A DNA stretch of 64,000 nucleotides from contig CAJUIR010000002.1 of NCBI GenBank assembly GCA_910586655.1, forward strand, positions 124,001 through 188,000, given 5' to 3'. This DNA is from an uncultured Christensenellaceae bacterium (GTDB taxonomy: Bacteria > Bacillota > Clostridia > Christensenellales > Borkfalkiaceae). Below are positions 62,708-64,000 of the stretch, piece by piece. A program made the translations under genes and the position numbers. The notes beneath the pieces were generated by a model. The model saw only the letters and a list, made by a program, of their open reading frames with translations. It searched no databases and was not told the DNA's origin. Each line of letters opens with the position of its first letter. Within the stretch, counting starts at the first letter, position 1.

Positions 62708-62815
62708 ATGACGCTCTTTCCGAAAACGAAAATCAAACGTTTTGTTTTGAAGCCGAGCGAAGAAGAAAATCGCGTTATCTTGCAAATGCTTGACAAGGAA
62801 TTTAGAAAAAGATAA
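62708..62815 (+). CDS. Possible 35-residue peptide coupled to the helicase gene
   Basis: An ATG two bases after the helicase stop opens a short frame, beginning MTLFPKTKIKRFVLKPSEEE and ending LQMLDKEFRKR. It is basic and predicted to be helical. Only a weak ribosome-binding site (GTAAGA) precedes it. The aspS promoter lies over its last codons, so the frame could be fortuitous. It is listed because it starts so close to the upstream stop. Confidence 0.3.
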   Translation: MTLFPKTKIKRFVLKPSEEENRVILQMLDKEFRKR

Positions 62816-62818
62816 AAT
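62790..62818 (+). promoter_or_regulatory. Promoter of aspS
   Basis: TTGACA (62790-62795), 17-bp spacer, TAAAAT (62813-62818); aspS starts 27 bases later. Confidence 0.8.
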
Positions 62819-62845
62819 TAAGAAAAACCTTTCAGAGGAAAAAAT

Positions 62846-64000
62846 ATGTTTTACAGAACGCATCATTGCGGTGAACTTAGGAAAGAAGACGCGGGGAAAC
62901 AGGTAAAACTTTCGGGCTGGCTCGACAGTAAACGCGATAAAGGCGGTTTGATTTTTGCCGTACTGCGCGATTTTTACGGCGTCACGCAAGTCGTATGTTC
63001 GGAAGAACCCTGTCTTTCGCAGTTGAGAGACATCCCCACCGAATCGACCGTATCCGTCGAAGGGAAAGTGGTGCTCCGTACTTCGCCCAACGAGAAACTG
63101 CCCACGGGACTTGTGGAAATCGTACCCGAAAAAGTGGAAGTGCTCGGCAGACGGATGACGCCGGCATTGCCGTTTGAAATTTCCCACTCCACGGAGGCAG
63201 GCGAAGACGCGCGCCTTAAATATCGCTTTTTGGATTTGCGCAACGAAAAAGTGCGCGATAAGATCGTGCTTCGCGCCAACATCATCGCCGACTTGCGCCG
63301 CTTGATGACCGAACAGGGATTTACCGAAATATCCACGCCCATTTTAACGAGTTCCTCGCCCGAAGGTGCGCGCGACTACATCGTGCCCAGCCGTCTCTAT
63401 CCCGGGGAATTTTACGCGCTTCCGCAAGCGCCTCAACAGTATAAACAACTGCTCATGTGTTCGGGGTTTGATAAATATTTCCAGATCGCGCCCTGTTTCC
63501 GCGATGAAGACGCGCGCGCGGACCGCTCGCCCGGGGAGTTTTATCAACTCGATATCGAAATGGCGTTTGCAACGCAGGAAGAAGTATTTGCGGTACTCGA
63601 AAAGGTGCTGCCGCCCGTATTTGCCAAGTATTCGGGCTGGGATGCGGACAAGCCGCCCTTCAGGCGCGTTCCTTATCTCGAAGCATTGGAAACTTACGGT
63701 ACCGACAAACCCGATCTGCGCAATCCGCTCATCGTAAAAGATATTTCCGATCTGATGCAGGGCTGCGGTTTTGAACAGGTACAGGGAAAGACGGTGAAAG
63801 CGATTGCCGTAAACGGGACCAACGTCGCGCGTAAATGGATCGATAAAACGGCGGAGGAGTTTAAAGTCAAAACCGAAGGCGGCGCGATGTACTGGTTTAA
63901 GTTGGACGAAACCGGCGCGCCCGCGGGGGGTATCGCGAAGTTCGTTACGGAAAAGATCGCAGCGTTCAAAGAGCGGTTACATCTTGAAAACGGTGCGTTC
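62846..64000 (+). CDS. aspS: Aspartyl-tRNA synthetase (3' end outside the window)
   Basis: The first 385 codons of a bacterial-type class-II AspRS are present. The N-terminal OB-fold anticodon-binding domain reads VKLSGWLDSKRDKGGLIFAV and RDFYGVTQVV; the catalytic core has RYRFLDLR-type KYRFLDLRNEKVRDKI (motif 1 region), TSSSPEGARDYIVPSR, ALPQAPQQYKQLLMCSGFDK, and motif 2 FRDEDARADRSPGEFYQLDIEM. The sequence then enters the bacterial GAD insertion domain (FKVKTEGGAMYWFKLDE) when the window ends. An AGAGGAAAA ribosome-binding site precedes ATG 62846. There is no T-box leader. Confidence 0.97.
   Translation, partial: MFYRTHHCGELRKEDAGKQVKLSGWLDSKRDKGGLIFAVLRDFYGVTQVVCSEEPCLSQLRDIPTESTVSVEGKVVLRTSPNEKLPTGLVEIVPEKVEVLGRRMTPALPFEISHSTEAGEDARLKYRFLDLRNEKVRDKIVLRANIIADLRRLMTEQGFTEISTPILTSSSPEGARDYIVPSRLYPGEFYALPQAPQQYKQLLMCSGFDKYFQIAPCFRDEDARADRSPGEFYQLDIEMAFATQEEVFAVLEKVLPPVFAKYSGWDADKPPFRRVPYLEALETYGTDKPDLRNPLIVKDISDLMQGCGFEQVQGKTVKAIAVNGTNVARKWIDKTAEEFKVKTEGGAMYWFKLDETGAPAGGIAKFVTEKIAAFKERLHLENGAF

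Noticed and set aside
62657..63187. Minus-strand frame of 176 codons
   Set aside because: Antisense to aspS and its promoter; no family resemblance.
1..64000. tRNA, rRNA, integrase, transposase or CRISPR array
   Set aside because: None recognised on either strand; the XRE loci lack recombinase or phage structural genes, so no complete mobile element is claimed.

Overview
The window is a gene-dense, roughly 50% GC bacterial chromosome segment with Bacillota/Clostridia-type content. It carries plsX-rnc-smc-ftsY and ylxM-ffh-rpsP-khpA, tig-clpP-clpX, mcsA-mcsB-clpC, a SigB-type partner-switching operon, a CotF-type coat gene pair, rubrerythrin, LuxS, and a large (Alu-containing) SRP RNA. Together with BspA-like leucine-rich-repeat surface proteins this suggests an uncultured gut-type Clostridia lineage (Christensenellales/Borkfalkiaceae-like is a guess). 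Nearly every intergenic region holds an obvious sigma-A type promoter with a 16-18 bp spacer, and a strong hairpin terminator closes most transcription units.

Layout. 1-0.4 kb: end of PNPase and an XRE remnant. 0.4-2 kb: solitary MazF toxin (-) and a CDF metal exporter. 2.2-11.8 kb: lipid/RNA/chromosome/SRP housekeeping genes, interrupted at 8.6-9.5 kb by a small regulator island (two XRE repressors and a DUF6809-like gene with operators). 12-17 kb: a membrane-anchored unknown, Pgi, a polysaccharide flippase, a LysM protein and an LRR protein. 17.3-21.1 kb: a Cys-containing possible coat protein, an LRR lipoprotein and an M18 aminopeptidase. 21.2-24.6 kb: membrane XRE regulator, SRP RNA and RqcH. 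24.7-28 kb: tig-clpP-clpX. 28-32.7 kb: a lipoprotein with an elaborate RNA leader, a degenerate sugar-type ABC ATPase, a heavy-metal exporter and a degenerate G1P-dehydrogenase-like protein. 32.8-34.6 kb: STAS / pseudo-RsbW / SigB / RsbW-like operon. 34.6-41.4 kb: membrane proteins, S41 protease, cysteine desulfurase with DUF3343, Nth, and two CotF-like genes. 41.5-47.8 kb: Wzz-like protein, YchF, ArgS, HAD phosphatase, rubrerythrin, phosphoribosyltransferase. 47.9-53.7 kb: membrane XRE - membrane protein - mcsA - mcsB - clpC. 53.8-64 kb: a repressor/operator pair, mtnN-luxS-ung, a ferritin-like protein, PPTase, redox and GNAT proteins, an amino-acid kinase, a broken surface-protein gene, a Pif1/RecD-like helicase and the start of aspS.

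How the genes work together. Three protein-quality systems lie here: trigger factor with ClpXP, the arginine-phosphorylation route McsA/McsB to ClpC, and RqcH for stalled ribosomes. The co-translational targeting set is nearly complete (SRP RNA, Ffh, FtsY, YlxM). The most unusual elements are (i) a sigma-factor operon encoding one RsbW-like protein that has lost its ATP-binding residues and another that keeps them, (ii) a lipoprotein mRNA whose 5' leader can form mutually exclusive hairpins, one of which captures codons just after the start, (iii) an mcsA-mcsB-clpC operon without ctsR, headed by a membrane-bound XRE regulator, and (iv) a recurring leaderless design in which the -10 box sits about 6 bases before the start codon. 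No tRNA, rRNA, CRISPR array or complete mobile element was seen.
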